Shown: one piece after another, positions 50,294 through 59,510 of the stretch
Position numbering within the stretch: position 1 is the first letter of the stretch
Layout of the letters: every line of letters begins with the position of its first letter
NCBI RefSeq assembly: GCF_004005865.1
Contig: NZ_SACN01000004.1
Coordinates: forward strand, 62,001 to 126,000
DNA length: 64,000 nt
Source: Sphingomonas crocodyli
GTDB lineage: Bacteria > Pseudomonadota > Alphaproteobacteria > Sphingomonadales > Sphingomonadaceae
Reading direction: 5' to 3'
Translations under genes and position numbers: made by a program
Notes under the pieces: model-generated
Told to the model about the DNA's origin: nothing
The model's database searches: none
What the model saw: the letters and a program-made list of their open reading frames with translations, nothing else

Positions 50294-51328
50294 TTATAGC
50301 GGGGCGCTGACCAGTGCGCGGACGCCCTTGTGGGCGCTGTCGTAACTGATCTCGGCCTGCAGGCTCGACGCCATCGACCGGATCAGCTTGGTGCCCAGGC
50401 CCGTGCCGCGGATCTTGCCGTCCGCCGGAAGGCCCGCGCCATCATCCTCGACGCTGAGCACGAAGCGGTCGCCCGAGGCCGAGAGCGTGATCCGCACCTC
50501 GCCGCGCGTGTCGACCGCATAAGCATATTTGCACGCGTTGCTGACGAGTTCGTTGACGATGATGCCGAGCGACACGGCACGGTCGGTCTTGAGCCGCACC
50601 GGTTCCGCCGTCAGCCGCAGCGGACGATGCCCGTCATAGGCGGACCAGGTCGCCTCCAGTTCGGCGACGAGCGCGTCGAGATAGTCGTCCATCGCGACAT
50701 ATTCGACATCGTCCGACGAATAGAGCCGGCGGTGGACATGCGCGATCGCCTGAATACGCTGCTCGGTCTCGGTCAGCGCCTCGCGCGCCGCAGCGTCGGC
50801 GATCGACGAACCCTGCAGCCGGACGAAGGCCGAGACGAGCTGGAGCGAATTGGCGACGCGGTGGTTGACCTCTTTCAGCAGGGTTTCGAGCCGGGCGTTG
50901 GACGCGCGCAATTCCTGTTCCACCGCCTCCTTCGCGCCGAGCAGCGCGACGCGCTCGAGCGCCTGACGGAAGCTGGAGGCGAGCAGATCGAAGAAATCGT
51001 CGCCGACCGCCTTCACGACATAGTCGGCCGCCCCCGCCTTCAGCGCGGCGACCGCGATACGGCTTTCTTCCGACCCCGTCACATAGACGATCGGCGGACA
51101 ATCGGGGACGGCCTGGAGCGCGTTGATGGTCGTGAGGCCATCCTGCCCCGGCATATAATGATCGACCGCGATCAGATCGAACGCGCCCTCGCGCGCCATC
51201 GCCAGCCCCTGCGGGCCGGATTCGGCGAGACTGACGGTGAAGCCGCGACGGGACAAAGCCTTGTCCGCGAGGCGCCGTATCCCCGCGTCATCATCGATGT
51301 AGAGAATGTGCGGAGCGGGATCGCTCAA
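50294..51328 (-). CDS. Receiver plus HisKA_2/HWE-type histidine kinase
   Basis: A 344-residue cytoplasmic protein. Receiver domain at 1-125 has acidic pocket DDD at 12-14, D56 in AVDHYMP and K106. The kinase part has a HisKA_2-type phosphoacceptor H156 in LLKEVNHRVANSLQLVSAFV, then an ATPase domain with NELVSNACKYAY and GTGLGTKLI. Receiver-first architecture means it is probably activated by upstream phosphotransfer. Its ATG overlaps the preceding receiver gene (start 51328 against stop 51325). Third gene of a three-gene signalling operon with no transcription factor. Confidence 0.88.
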   Translation of the reverse strand: MSDPAPHILYIDDDAGIRRLADKALSRRGFTVSLAESGPQGLAMAREGAFDLIAVDHYMPGQDGLTTINALQAVPDCPPIVYVTGSEESRIAVAALKAGAADYVVKAVGDDFFDLLASSFRQALERVALLGAKEAVEQELRASNARLETLLKEVNHRVANSLQLVSAFVRLQGSSIADAAAREALTETEQRIQAIAHVHRRLYSSDDVEYVAMDDYLDALVAELEATWSAYDGHRPLRLTAEPVRLKTDRAVSLGIIVNELVSNACKYAYAVDTRGEVRITLSASGDRFVLSVEDDGAGLPADGKIRGTGLGTKLIRSMASSLQAEISYDSAHKGVRALVSAPL

Positions 51329-51774
51329 CCGGCATTCTCCGGCTCGGGCACCTGGATCACCGACAGGAACAGGCCGAGCTGGCGGATCGCATCGGCGAAA
51401 TTCTCATAGTTCACCGGCTTGGTGATATAGACGTTGCAGCCCAGATCGTAGCAGCGCTGGATCTCGATCTTGTCGTCGGTGGTGGTGAGGACGACGACGG
51501 GCGTGCGCTTGAGCGGGCTGCCCTCCGCCTTGATCTTCGCCAGGATGTCGGTGCCCGACATATCCGGCAGGTTGAGATCGAGCAGGATCAGCGCCGGGCC
51601 GTTCTTCGCCGGGCCATCGGGCGCGTTGTAGAGATATTCGAGCGCCGAAGTGCCGTCCATGAAGTGACGGATCACGTTCGAAATGCCCGCGCGGCGGATG
51701 TTCTTTTCGATCAGGCGAGCATGACCTTCGTCATCCTCGATCATCACGATGTTGACCGGCTGATGCTCCGTCAT
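51325..51774 (-). CDS. Single-domain response regulator (Rcp1-like)
   Basis: A 149-residue receiver with acidic residues E13-D14-D15, phosphoacceptor D66 in LLDLNLPDMSG, T in VVLTTTDD and K in YITKPVNYENF. The NIVMIEDDEGHARLIEKNIRRAG opening and the NxE..LxxF end are typical of cyanobacterial-type Rcp1/CheY-like regulators that pair with a phytochrome-like kinase. It likely relays phosphate between the CHASE3 kinase and the receiver-kinase next to it. Overlaps both neighbours by four bases. Confidence 0.9.
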   Translation of the reverse strand: MTEHQPVNIVMIEDDEGHARLIEKNIRRAGISNVIRHFMDGTSALEYLYNAPDGPAKNGPALILLDLNLPDMSGTDILAKIKAEGSPLKRTPVVVLTTTDDKIEIQRCYDLGCNVYITKPVNYENFADAIRQLGLFLSVIQVPEPENAG

Positions 51775-53273
51775 GCGTCCACGTCCCCTGTCTTCAAGAC
51801 CGTCGGCAGGGAGAGCCGGAAGGTCGAACCATGATGAAGCTCCGACCGCACATCGACGAGCCCGCCGAGGCGATACGCGAGCGCGCGCACATGCGCCAGC
51901 CCTATGCCTTCGCCCGGCTGATCCTGCGCGCCGGATCGGCGGAAGAGATCGAAGACACGATCATGATCGCGCGGATCGATGCCGCGGCCATTGTCGATCA
52001 CCTCATAGACGATGCGATCGCGATCGACCCGGCCGGTGACGCGGATATGGCCGGGGCGGCCGGGCTGGAGATATTTGAGCGCATTCTCGATCAGGTTCGA
52101 CAGCATCTGTTCGAGCGAGAAGCGGTCGGTGGTGATGGCGGGCAGCGCCTCAATCTCGATCTCGGCGCCCTTCTCCGTCACCTTGTGCTGCAGGCTGTCG
52201 ACGATCGACTGGGTGAGCGCGGTCACTTCGATCCGTTCAGGCGCGATCGTGCGGCGGCCTTCACGCGACAGGCGCAGGATCGCGTTGATCAGGCGGTCCA
52301 TCTTCTGCGTCGACGTGCGGATGAAGCCGATCGCCTCGGGCAGATCCTCGTCGACCGCGAGCTTCACGTCCCTATCGACCAGATCGGGCTGATCCTCGGC
52401 CAGCTTGTCGACGAAGGTCCCCACCGTCTTGCGCGCGGCATCGAGTTCGGCGGTGAAGCCCATCACGTTGACGAGCGGCGAACGCAGATCGTGCGAGACG
52501 ATATAGGCGAAACGCTGGATCTCCTCATTCGCGCGCTGCAACTCGACCGTGCGTTCGGAGACGATGAGTTCGAGGTCGTCATTGAGGCGGCGCAGTTCGG
52601 TGCGCGAGGCATCGAGTTCGCGGGTGTAGCGCAGCATGATCGTCAGCGTGACGGCCGCGACCAGCATGATCATCAACCCGGCGAGGCTCAGCACGCCGTA
52701 GAAGAAGGTCAGCGTCTCCGCCTGCTGCACATCGCGAGACGCGAGCAGCGCGCGTTCTTCATGCAGCATCTGCTGCGCCACCGCGCGGGCTTCGCGCGTG
52801 AGCAACACGCCCGGATCGGTCCGGAACCCCCGGACAATCGCGCGGCGTTCGTCGATCGTGGCGGCGGCCGCGCGCCGTTCGGCGGCTTCATGGCCATCCA
52901 GGATCGCCGCCATACGTTCGGTGCGCTGGCGCTGGGCCGGATTGTCGATCGTCAGCTCGACGAGACGCTTGAGGCTGGCACGGGTCGTGGCGAGCGATTC
53001 CGCCATGATCTTGCCGAACTCGGGCTGGCCGGTCAGCAGGATGCCGCGCCGCGCCGTTTCGATCCGTTCGAGCCCACTGGCGAAGTCGGATATCTGCGCC
53101 TCGACCGACAGGGTGTGCTGCACCCAGTTGGCATTGTCCTCATTCTGCGATTGCAGCCACGCGACCGCCGCCGCTGCGCCGAGCAGGGCGAGGAAGCCGA
53201 TGGTGAGGAGACCGAACAGGCGGCGCGTGAAGCTGCGCTGCGCCAAAGTGCGGACGTCGGGAGATTTGACCAT
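51771..53273 (-). CDS. CHASE3-domain membrane sensor histidine kinase
   Basis: A 500-residue kinase with a membrane helix at about 20-39, a CHASE3-like sensing region (about 45-185, periplasmic, with the TGQPEFG and TARRGILL pattern), a second helix at about 190-213, and a coiled coil to 255. The phosphoacceptor is H261 in RFAYIVSHDLRSPLVNV. The ATPase domain has NLIENALKYLQP, DNGRGIDP, and GEGIGLAHVRALA. It opens the three-gene module, and GGTCAA-flanking sequence holds no obvious operator. The 196-base divergent gap to the MFS gene contains its promoter. Confidence 0.88.
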   Translation of the reverse strand: MVKSPDVRTLAQRSFTRRLFGLLTIGFLALLGAAAAVAWLQSQNEDNANWVQHTLSVEAQISDFASGLERIETARRGILLTGQPEFGKIMAESLATTRASLKRLVELTIDNPAQRQRTERMAAILDGHEAAERRAAAATIDERRAIVRGFRTDPGVLLTREARAVAQQMLHEERALLASRDVQQAETLTFFYGVLSLAGLMIMLVAAVTLTIMLRYTRELDASRTELRRLNDDLELIVSERTVELQRANEEIQRFAYIVSHDLRSPLVNVMGFTAELDAARKTVGTFVDKLAEDQPDLVDRDVKLAVDEDLPEAIGFIRTSTQKMDRLINAILRLSREGRRTIAPERIEVTALTQSIVDSLQHKVTEKGAEIEIEALPAITTDRFSLEQMLSNLIENALKYLQPGRPGHIRVTGRVDRDRIVYEVIDNGRGIDPRDHDRVFDLFRRSGAQDQPGEGIGLAHVRALAYRLGGLVDVRSELHHGSTFRLSLPTVLKTGDVDA

Positions 53274-53469
53274 ATCAGCGACTTAACCGGGCCCGTCACA
53301 ATGTCCAATCCCGATCGCATAACAGGGATTAGTCGGCCGATATGTCCATTTTTGAACATCGGTCTCGCGATCGATCGCAGCGCGGCGGATTGCCTTCGCC
53401 TCCGTGACAGGCTTCCTTGGCGAAAAGCCGGCCCAAACCAACGCAAGGGACCAGCGAAAGGGAGAGACG

Positions 53470-55011
53470 ATGACGGCGGACACTGGGCGCCGGGGAAGCA
53501 CCACCTATCAGGCTTATGTCCTGTTCGTATTGTTCGCGGTGAACGTACTCAACTTCGCCGATCGATCGATCCTGAGCATGCTCGCCGATCCGATCAAGCA
53601 CGATCTGGCGCTCACCGACGCGCAGATCGGGATGCTGGTGGGCACCTTCTTTGTCCTGCTCAACAGCATTGCCGGGCTGGCGATGGGGGCGATCGTCGAC
53701 GGATGGCTGCGCAACCGGCTGCTCGCGGTGGGGGTTGGCCTGTGGTCCGCGCTGACTGCCTTGTCGGGCTTGTCGACCAGCTTCGTTCAATTGGCGCTCG
53801 CGCGGATCGGCGTGGGGCTGGGCGAGGCGGTGGGCAGCCCGGTCAGCCATTCGCTGATCGGTGATGTCTTCACCGCCGAGGGGCGCGGGCGCGCCTTCGC
53901 CTTGTTCTTCTGCGCGCCGTCGGTCGGTATCGCGACCTGCCTCGCCATATCGGGCGGGATCGTGCAGGCCTGGCCGCAGCAATGCGGCGCGCTGGGGCTG
54001 TGCGAAGTCGCGGCGTGGAAGGTGCCCTTCTTCGTCTTTGGTGTGCCGGGCCTCATCTTCGCAGTGCTCGCCGCCTTCATCCGCGATCCGGCGGGCGACG
54101 CGCTGACGCGCCGGGATGCGCGGCCGGGCGCGGTGGCGATGCGCGAGATTGTGGCGCTGCTGCCCCCCTTCTCGATCATCGTCGCGGGCAAGCTGGCGGG
54201 AGCGCGGGGCTTGCGCATCAACCTGACGATCGCCGCGATCGTCGTCGGGATCGCAGGCGTGCTGATCGCGATGACGGGCGATTGGGTCCAGTGGATCAGC
54301 GTGGGCGCGGCCTTCTATGCACTCGGATCGTGGGCGCAGGGGCAATATCATCGCGATCCGGCGGTCCACGCGCTGACGACCGGATCGCCCGCTTTCCTGA
54401 GCGCGGTGCTGGGCGCGGCTCTGGTCGGCACGGCAAGCGGCGCGATCGGTTTCTGGTGCATCCCCTTCGCGCTGCGTGAAATCGGGATGGATCATGCGCA
54501 AGCGGGCAGGGTGCTGGGCCTGTGCATCGCGGGTGGATCGATCAGCGGGACGTTGCTGGGCGGTCTGATCGCCGATCGCTGGCGGCGCAGCAATCCGGCA
54601 GCGGCGCTTTGGGTCGCGGGGTTTTCGATGGTCGGATCGGCGGCGGCGACGGTCGCGATGATCAACGTGCGCGATCCCGCCGCTTATGCCGTGGCGGTGA
54701 CGGGCTTCATGATCGCGACGACGATGTGGGCGCCGGGGATCGCGGCTCTGGTACAGGATCTGATCCCCACCCCGATGCGCGGGCGCGTGGCGGCGCTCTA
54801 CACCGTGTCGCTGACCCTGATCGGCATGTCGGCCGGCCCGTACATGATCGGCAAGGTCGCCGATCTTTCGGGCTCGTTGCGCATCGCGATGCTCAGCCCT
54901 TATGCGGCCTTGCCGCCCTGCCTGCTGCTGCTCGCGTTCGCGATGCGGCGCCTGTCCGCCGCCTATCGCGCGCGCGACCAATATCTGACGGAGATGATCG
55001 ATGGCCTATGA
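53470..55011 (+). CDS. Spinster-type MFS transporter
   Basis: A 513-residue major facilitator with about 12 helices. Start ATG 53470 is preceded by AAAGGGAGAGACG. The first helix has FAVNVLNFADRSILSMLADPIK, and GVGLGEAVGSPVSHSLIGDVF is the helix 4-5 motif of Spinster-like transporters. These move lipophilic or aromatic acids in other sphingomonads. It overlaps the CoA-transferase gene start (55001-55011), so the two are translationally coupled, pointing to uptake and CoA activation of one compound. Confidence 0.85.
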   Translation: MTADTGRRGSTTYQAYVLFVLFAVNVLNFADRSILSMLADPIKHDLALTDAQIGMLVGTFFVLLNSIAGLAMGAIVDGWLRNRLLAVGVGLWSALTALSGLSTSFVQLALARIGVGLGEAVGSPVSHSLIGDVFTAEGRGRAFALFFCAPSVGIATCLAISGGIVQAWPQQCGALGLCEVAAWKVPFFVFGVPGLIFAVLAAFIRDPAGDALTRRDARPGAVAMREIVALLPPFSIIVAGKLAGARGLRINLTIAAIVVGIAGVLIAMTGDWVQWISVGAAFYALGSWAQGQYHRDPAVHALTTGSPAFLSAVLGAALVGTASGAIGFWCIPFALREIGMDHAQAGRVLGLCIAGGSISGTLLGGLIADRWRRSNPAAALWVAGFSMVGSAAATVAMINVRDPAAYAVAVTGFMIATTMWAPGIAALVQDLIPTPMRGRVAALYTVSLTLIGMSAGPYMIGKVADLSGSLRIAMLSPYAALPPCLLLLAFAMRRLSAAYRARDQYLTEMIDGL

Positions 55012-56218
55012 CATGCTCGCCGGGGTGAAGGTGGTCGAACTGGCGATGTACGCCTTCGCCCCCTCCTGCGCTGCCGTGCTGGCCGACTGGGGGGCGGAAG
55101 TCGTCAAGATCATGCCGCCTTCGGGGGGCGATCCGATGGCGAACCCCAAGGGAATCGCCGGCCTGCCCGACAAGGATGTCGGGATCAGCTTCATGTGGGA
55201 GCAGCTCAATCGCGGCAAGCGCTGCATCGTCCTCGACGTCGCCACGCCCGAGGGGCGCGATATCCTGTTCAGGATGCTGGAGGAGGCCGACGTCTTCATC
55301 ACCCACCTGCTTCCCAATGCGCGCAGGAGGCTGGGGATCGATGTCGACGATCTGACGGCGCGTTTCCCGAAGCTGATCTACGCGCGCGCATCGGGGCATG
55401 GCGCGAAGGGGCCGGAAGCGCCGCTGGGCGGTTTCGACCACACCGATTTCTGGGCGCGATCGGGCATGGCGCACGCCGCCAGCCTCGCCTCCGACGAGTT
55501 CGTGCCGCAGCCGGGGCCGGCATTGGGCGACAGCACGTCGGGCATGTTCATGGCGGGCGGGATCGCCGCCGCCCTGTTCCGGCGCGAGCGGACGGGCAAG
55601 GGCGGCGTGGTCGACGTGTCGCTGCTGTCCTCGGCCGCCTGGGCCTTCGCGCCCGGCATCGTCGCGAGCAAATTGTTCGACGTCGACACGATCCCGCGCC
55701 TGCGCCACGCCGATCAGCCCGCCGCCACCGTCGCCGCCTATCGCACGCGCGACGGGCGTGAGATCTATTTTGCGGGCGTGCCGAGCGACAAGGTCTTCGC
55801 CGAACTCGCCACCGCCTTCGGCGCCCCCGAACTGGCGAGCGACCCGCGCTTTGCCGACCTCGCATCGCGCAAGGCCAATGCCCGCGCCTCGATCGAGATT
55901 TTCGACGCGATGTTCGCGAAGCACGACCTCGCCGAATGGAAGGAGAAGCTGAAAGGCGTCAGCATCCCCTGGGCCGTGATCCAGACCGCGCGCGAGGCGA
56001 GCGAGGACGTGCAGGTGCTAGCCAATGGCTACGTCATGCACGTCGAAGGGCAGGCCGGCGATTACGCGCTGGTCGCCAGCCCGGCGCAGTTCGATGGCGC
56101 CGCGCCGTCGGTCATGCGCGCACCGACGATCGGCGAGCATAGCGACGCGGTGCTGCGCGAACTCGGGCTCGACGATGCGAGGATTGCGGCGCTGCGTGAG
56201 GGTGGCGTGGTCGCCTAA
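55001..56218 (+). CDS. CaiB/BaiF family (class III) CoA transferase
   Basis: A 405-residue CoA transferase. N-terminal VKVVELAMYAFAPSCAAVLADWGAEVVKI, the WEQLNRGKRCIVLDV block, and DSTSGMFMAGGIAAALFRRERTGKGGVV (with the catalytic Asp in the GDSTSG region) fit the family. It starts ten bases inside the MFS stop. It is a distinct member from that at 1117-2298, which has VDFGTAM instead. Followed by a mosaic repeat. Confidence 0.88.
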   Translation: MAYDMLAGVKVVELAMYAFAPSCAAVLADWGAEVVKIMPPSGGDPMANPKGIAGLPDKDVGISFMWEQLNRGKRCIVLDVATPEGRDILFRMLEEADVFITHLLPNARRRLGIDVDDLTARFPKLIYARASGHGAKGPEAPLGGFDHTDFWARSGMAHAASLASDEFVPQPGPALGDSTSGMFMAGGIAAALFRRERTGKGGVVDVSLLSSAAWAFAPGIVASKLFDVDTIPRLRHADQPAATVAAYRTRDGREIYFAGVPSDKVFAELATAFGAPELASDPRFADLASRKANARASIEIFDAMFAKHDLAEWKEKLKGVSIPWAVIQTAREASEDVQVLANGYVMHVEGQAGDYALVASPAQFDGAAPSVMRAPTIGEHSDAVLRELGLDDARIAALREGGVVA

Positions 56219-56220
56219 AA

Positions 56221-56345
56221 ATCCTCCCCCGCCAGGGGGAGGTGGCGCCGAAGGCGACGGAGGGGGAGGATGCGATACCTCATATTGGCCGCCGCCCTCC
56301 CCCTCCGTCAGCTACCGCTGACACCTCCCCCTGGCGGGGGAGGAT
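56221..56345. repeat. Mosaic intergenic repeat, type 3a (second copy)
   Basis: Same unit as 8935-9059: ATCCTCCCCCGCCAGGGGGA, then CGACGGAGGGGGAGGAT, with complementary right half. The central loop differs (CATATTGGCC versus ACGACTCAAACG). Between convergent genes. Confidence 0.8.
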
Positions 56346-56354
56346 AAGGGGCCT

Positions 56355-57464
56355 TTACGGCTTCGGCGATTCCAGCCCGTACCACTCCGCCAGCACGCGC
56401 ACCGGCGGATTGTCGATCGCGTTCATGCCGGGGCGGTTGACGCCGCGCAGTTCGGCGGTGCGGATGGCGAGGCAGCTCAGCTTGAACGCGGCGAAGCGTT
56501 CATACCATTCGATATCCGACGTATCGATGCCGCTCGCCTCGCCCCACAGCGCGATCGTCTCCTCACGCGTGCCCATGCCGGCGAGACGCGGCAGCCCCTG
56601 CTGGGTCGATTCAAGCCGCGCGCACAAGGTCCACCAGCCAAGATCGTGGAGTGCGCCGCCCAGGCTCGGCTGTTCCCAGTCCATCACCGCGGCAACCTTC
56701 ATGTCGGCATCGAACATCACATTGCCGATGCGGCTGTCGCCCCAGACGATGCCGGGCTGCCGCGCGGTCGGCCGGCTTGCGCCCAGACGCGCCCAGATAT
56801 CCTCGAGGAAAGGGAAGTCGCGCCCGTCCTTCGCCCAGGCGAAATAGCGATCCCAGCGATCCCATTCCTGTTCGAACCCGTCGGGGAAGCGGCCAGTGGG
56901 TTCGAGGAAGCGCGCTTCGGCAACCGGCAGCTTCTGGATACCGGCGAGCGCGCGGATCGCATTTTCCCACAGCTTTTCGCGCTGGCCGGTCGACAATTCG
57001 GTCATCCAGCCTTCGCGCGAATATGGCGGGAAGCTGACCGGCACGCGGCCATGCTTCTTCTCCATCACGAAGAAGGGCGCGCCGACGACGTTCGCGTCAT
57101 GCTCGATCCAGTAAGGCTCGGCGACCGGGGTGGCGCCCAGCCGGTGGACCGCGCGCATCAGTTCGTACTGCTCGACGAACATATCGTCTTGATAGACGGT
57201 ATGTTCGATCGGCTTGATGCGGATCACCATGCCGCGGCTCTTCGCCACGCCATCCTCGGTCCACGCCGCATCGAACAGGATCGTTTCGTGCGAGAGGCCG
57301 GCGCCTTTGGGATAGGTGAAGTCGGTGATCTTCAGGTCGCGCGCCTGCGGCATCCGTTCGGCGAGCCAGCGTTCGAGCGTCGCCTCAAGCTCCGCCAGAT
57401 CGCGCAGATGCGGGGCGACCGTGCCACCGCTGACGAGTTCGCCGGTTCCCAACTGACCGCTCAT
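56355..57464 (-). CDS. Aminoglycoside phosphotransferase-like (ACAD10-type) kinase
   Basis: A 369-residue APH-fold protein. IVWGDSRIGNVMFDADMKVAAVMDWEQP holds the catalytic-loop D and N and the metal-binding DWE, as in ACAD10/11-type kinases of small alcohols and hydroxyacyl-CoAs. The N-terminal DLKITDFTYPKGAGLSHETILFDA carries the ATP-binding strand. GGGAGAAGCT precedes ATG 57464. It lies with CoA-transferase, SnoaL-like and amidohydrolase genes, a context for phosphorylating a hydroxy-acid intermediate. Confidence 0.82.
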   Translation of the reverse strand: MSGQLGTGELVSGGTVAPHLRDLAELEATLERWLAERMPQARDLKITDFTYPKGAGLSHETILFDAAWTEDGVAKSRGMVIRIKPIEHTVYQDDMFVEQYELMRAVHRLGATPVAEPYWIEHDANVVGAPFFVMEKKHGRVPVSFPPYSREGWMTELSTGQREKLWENAIRALAGIQKLPVAEARFLEPTGRFPDGFEQEWDRWDRYFAWAKDGRDFPFLEDIWARLGASRPTARQPGIVWGDSRIGNVMFDADMKVAAVMDWEQPSLGGALHDLGWWTLCARLESTQQGLPRLAGMGTREETIALWGEASGIDTSDIEWYERFAAFKLSCLAIRTAELRGVNRPGMNAIDNPPVRVLAEWYGLESPKP

Positions 57465-57638
57465 AGCTTCTCCCTTCGCCCGCTTTTCGGGGCTTCACAT
57501 CCTCTCTAGGCGATCGCGCCGAACCGCGCAGTTCGCAATTTCGCGACTATGTTATGCCTGATGTCATGCGGGAAGCCCCTCGCCAGCCGCGCCCGCGTGG
57601 CGCAGCATCCAATCCAAGATAGAATCGAGGAGAGACGC

Positions 57639-58286
57639 ATGAGCAGCACCCCCAGCATCGACTTCACGACCCGCGGGCCGAGCGAGAAGACATGGGAACG
57701 CGCCGAGGTGGAGGCCGCCTTCCAGCGCTTCTGGTACGAAGGCTGCGTCAAGGAGGACTGGAACGCCTGGCTCGACAGCTTCACCCCCGATGTCGACTAT
57801 GTCGATCATTTCTGGGGTCCACTGAAGGGCCGCGAAGAGGTGTCGATCTGGATCGAGGCGGTGATGAAGGGCGTGCCCGAAATCTACACTGTGCTCGATT
57901 GGTACACGATCGATAACGATGTGGTGGTGTTCCATTGCCAGAACCGCCGCGACAATCCGAATTACGGCAAGCCGGGCGAGACAGGGCCGGCTTACTGGGA
58001 TTTCCCCGGCCTCTCCGTGCTGCGTTATGGCGGCGACGGGCGCTTCTGCAGCGAAGAGGATTATTGGGACCGTTCGGGCGCGCGCAAGACCGCGATCGAC
58101 TATGCCGCCGCATGCGAACGCGCAGGCGCGCATACGAAGGAATCGCGGATGCTGCGCGGCTATTGGCCGGCATCGCCCGCCTGGGCGCGGATCGACGAAG
58201 CCCCCTCCCCCAGCTGGTCGGGCCGCACCGACGTGCCCTCGATCACCAAGCCGGCGGAGTTGCGGGCGCTGCTGGGGCGGGGTTGA
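57639..58286 (+). CDS. NTF2/SnoaL-like fold protein
   Basis: A 215-residue alpha+beta barrel protein. FWYEGCVKEDWNAWLDSFTPDVDYVDHFWGPLKGREEVSIWIEAVM is the SnoaL/NTF2 signature helix-strand pattern, with a conserved D-H pair. The upper limit of the domain is about residue 150; the last 60 residues are an extension. ATG 57639 follows GAGGAGAGACGC. Such proteins are hydratases, isomerases or ligand binders. A 10-bp hairpin (58296-58320) ends the unit. Confidence 0.75.
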   Translation: MSSTPSIDFTTRGPSEKTWERAEVEAAFQRFWYEGCVKEDWNAWLDSFTPDVDYVDHFWGPLKGREEVSIWIEAVMKGVPEIYTVLDWYTIDNDVVVFHCQNRRDNPNYGKPGETGPAYWDFPGLSVLRYGGDGRFCSEEDYWDRSGARKTAIDYAAACERAGAHTKESRMLRGYWPASPAWARIDEAPSPSWSGRTDVPSITKPAELRALLGRG

Positions 58287-58295
58287 CGGGAAATA

Positions 58296-58320
58296 CCGGG
58301 GCGCCAATCAGGCGCCCCGG
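58296..58320. terminator. Bidirectional hairpin terminator
   Basis: CCGGGGCGCC, loop AATCA, GGCGCCCCGG: ten-base perfect stem between two convergent genes, suitable as a terminator in both directions. Confidence 0.75.
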
Positions 58321-58328
58321 CCCTTCGA

Positions 58329-59510
58329 TCAGCCTAACGACTCCAGATCGATACTATAAACCCGCGCGGCATTGCCGCCGAACACCTTGCGGCGCTCGGT
58401 TTCGGTGAAGGTCGCGGCCGCCTCGCTCATATAATCGAGCGCGTCGGGATAGAGGCAGACCGGGTGGGGGAAATCGGTCTGGAACATCACATTGTCGGTG
58501 CCGATCCGGCGCGCATCCTCGACCAGGTTTTTCCGTTCGAACCATGAGCAGGCATAGATCTGCCGCTTGAAGATTTCGGTCGGCGACGCCTGATAGTCGC
58601 TCCTCGCTTCCTTCATCTGATACTCGATGTTTTCCAGCAGGAAGGGGATCCAGCCCACCCCGCTTTCGACCGAAACGATCTTGAGCTTCGGCCGGCTTTC
58701 GAGCCAGCGTGAGATGAAGATGTTCGCGAACAGCCGGTAATTGGCGAAGAACAAAAGCGACGATCCGAACGCCAGCTTCTCGGTCGGCGTCTGGTTGGGC
58801 CAATAACCCTCGCCGAACCATTCGTGCGACGAAAAGCCGCCGCCGATGTGGAAATTGAGCGGCATGCCGGTGTCTTCGAGGAAATCCCACAACGGCGTCC
58901 AATACTCACCGCTGAGCACCTGATAGCCGTTATTCTGCGGCTCGCTGTGCGTATTGACGCCGCGCAGGCCCATCGCGCGGGCGCGCTCGGCCTCGGCGAC
59001 CGTCTCCTTCATGTCCCACCACGGCAGCAGCGCCATCGGATAGATGCGGTTGCCGCTTTCGGCCTGCATCTCCGCCATCGCATCATTGTAGATCTTGGTG
59101 GTGGCGAGGCGCAGATCGGGATCGACGCCCATCCCCTTCTGGTTCCCGAAGCCGAGCAGGTTGGGATAGCAGATCTGCGCGCTGATCCCTGCCGAATCCA
59201 TATAGGCGACGCGCGCCTTGGCGTTGTGCGATCCTTCGAACACCTCATCGAACTTCCAGGTGGTCAGCTCCATGCCATAGGCCTTGGTGCCGTCGCGACG
59301 GATCGTGCAGGTCGGGAAGGCCGGCCCCATGCGCTTGTCGCCATCGATCACCCAGCAGAGTTCGCCGTCGACCTCCTTCACCTGCGGCACGCGATCCTTG
59401 TACTTGGCCGGCGCACGCGTCGTCCAAAGATCATAGGGTTCGGCGTGATGCGTATCGGCGTCGATCACGGGAATGCCGGTCAGCGCGGCGGGTTTGACGA
59501 AGGCGTCCAT
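58329..59510 (-). CDS. Amidohydrolase-family (PF04909-like) metal-dependent hydrolase/decarboxylase
   Basis: A 393-residue TIM-barrel enzyme. VIDADTHHAEPYDLW is the N-terminal D-x-D-x-H metal motif of the ACMSD/amidohydrolase-2 group. MPLNFHIGGGF contributes the mid-barrel histidine, LKIVSVESGVGWIPFLLENIEY is conserved, and VMFQTDFPHPV the late Asp. GGAGACCTGCG precedes ATG 59508-59510. The group hydrolyses or decarboxylates aromatic and heteroaromatic acids, consistent with the neighbouring TonB receptor and CoA transferase. Confidence 0.85.
   Translation of the reverse strand: MDAFVKPAALTGIPVIDADTHHAEPYDLWTTRAPAKYKDRVPQVKEVDGELCWVIDGDKRMGPAFPTCTIRRDGTKAYGMELTTWKFDEVFEGSHNAKARVAYMDSAGISAQICYPNLLGFGNQKGMGVDPDLRLATTKIYNDAMAEMQAESGNRIYPMALLPWWDMKETVAEAERARAMGLRGVNTHSEPQNNGYQVLSGEYWTPLWDFLEDTGMPLNFHIGGGFSSHEWFGEGYWPNQTPTEKLAFGSSLLFFANYRLFANIFISRWLESRPKLKIVSVESGVGWIPFLLENIEYQMKEARSDYQASPTEIFKRQIYACSWFERKNLVEDARRIGTDNVMFQTDFPHPVCLYPDALDYMSEAAATFTETERRKVFGGNAARVYSIDLESLG

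Noticed and set aside
51831..53864. 677-codon plus-strand frame opposite the CHASE3 kinase
   Set aside because: Antisense to a kinase with intact H, N and G boxes; its 3' part runs into the MFS gene in the wrong frame.
57520..57535. CGAAC-N6-GTTCG inverted repeat before the SnoaL-like gene as an IclR operator
   Set aside because: Half-sites are short (5 bases) and in the opposite order to the site at 1092, so chance occurrence in GC-rich DNA is likely.
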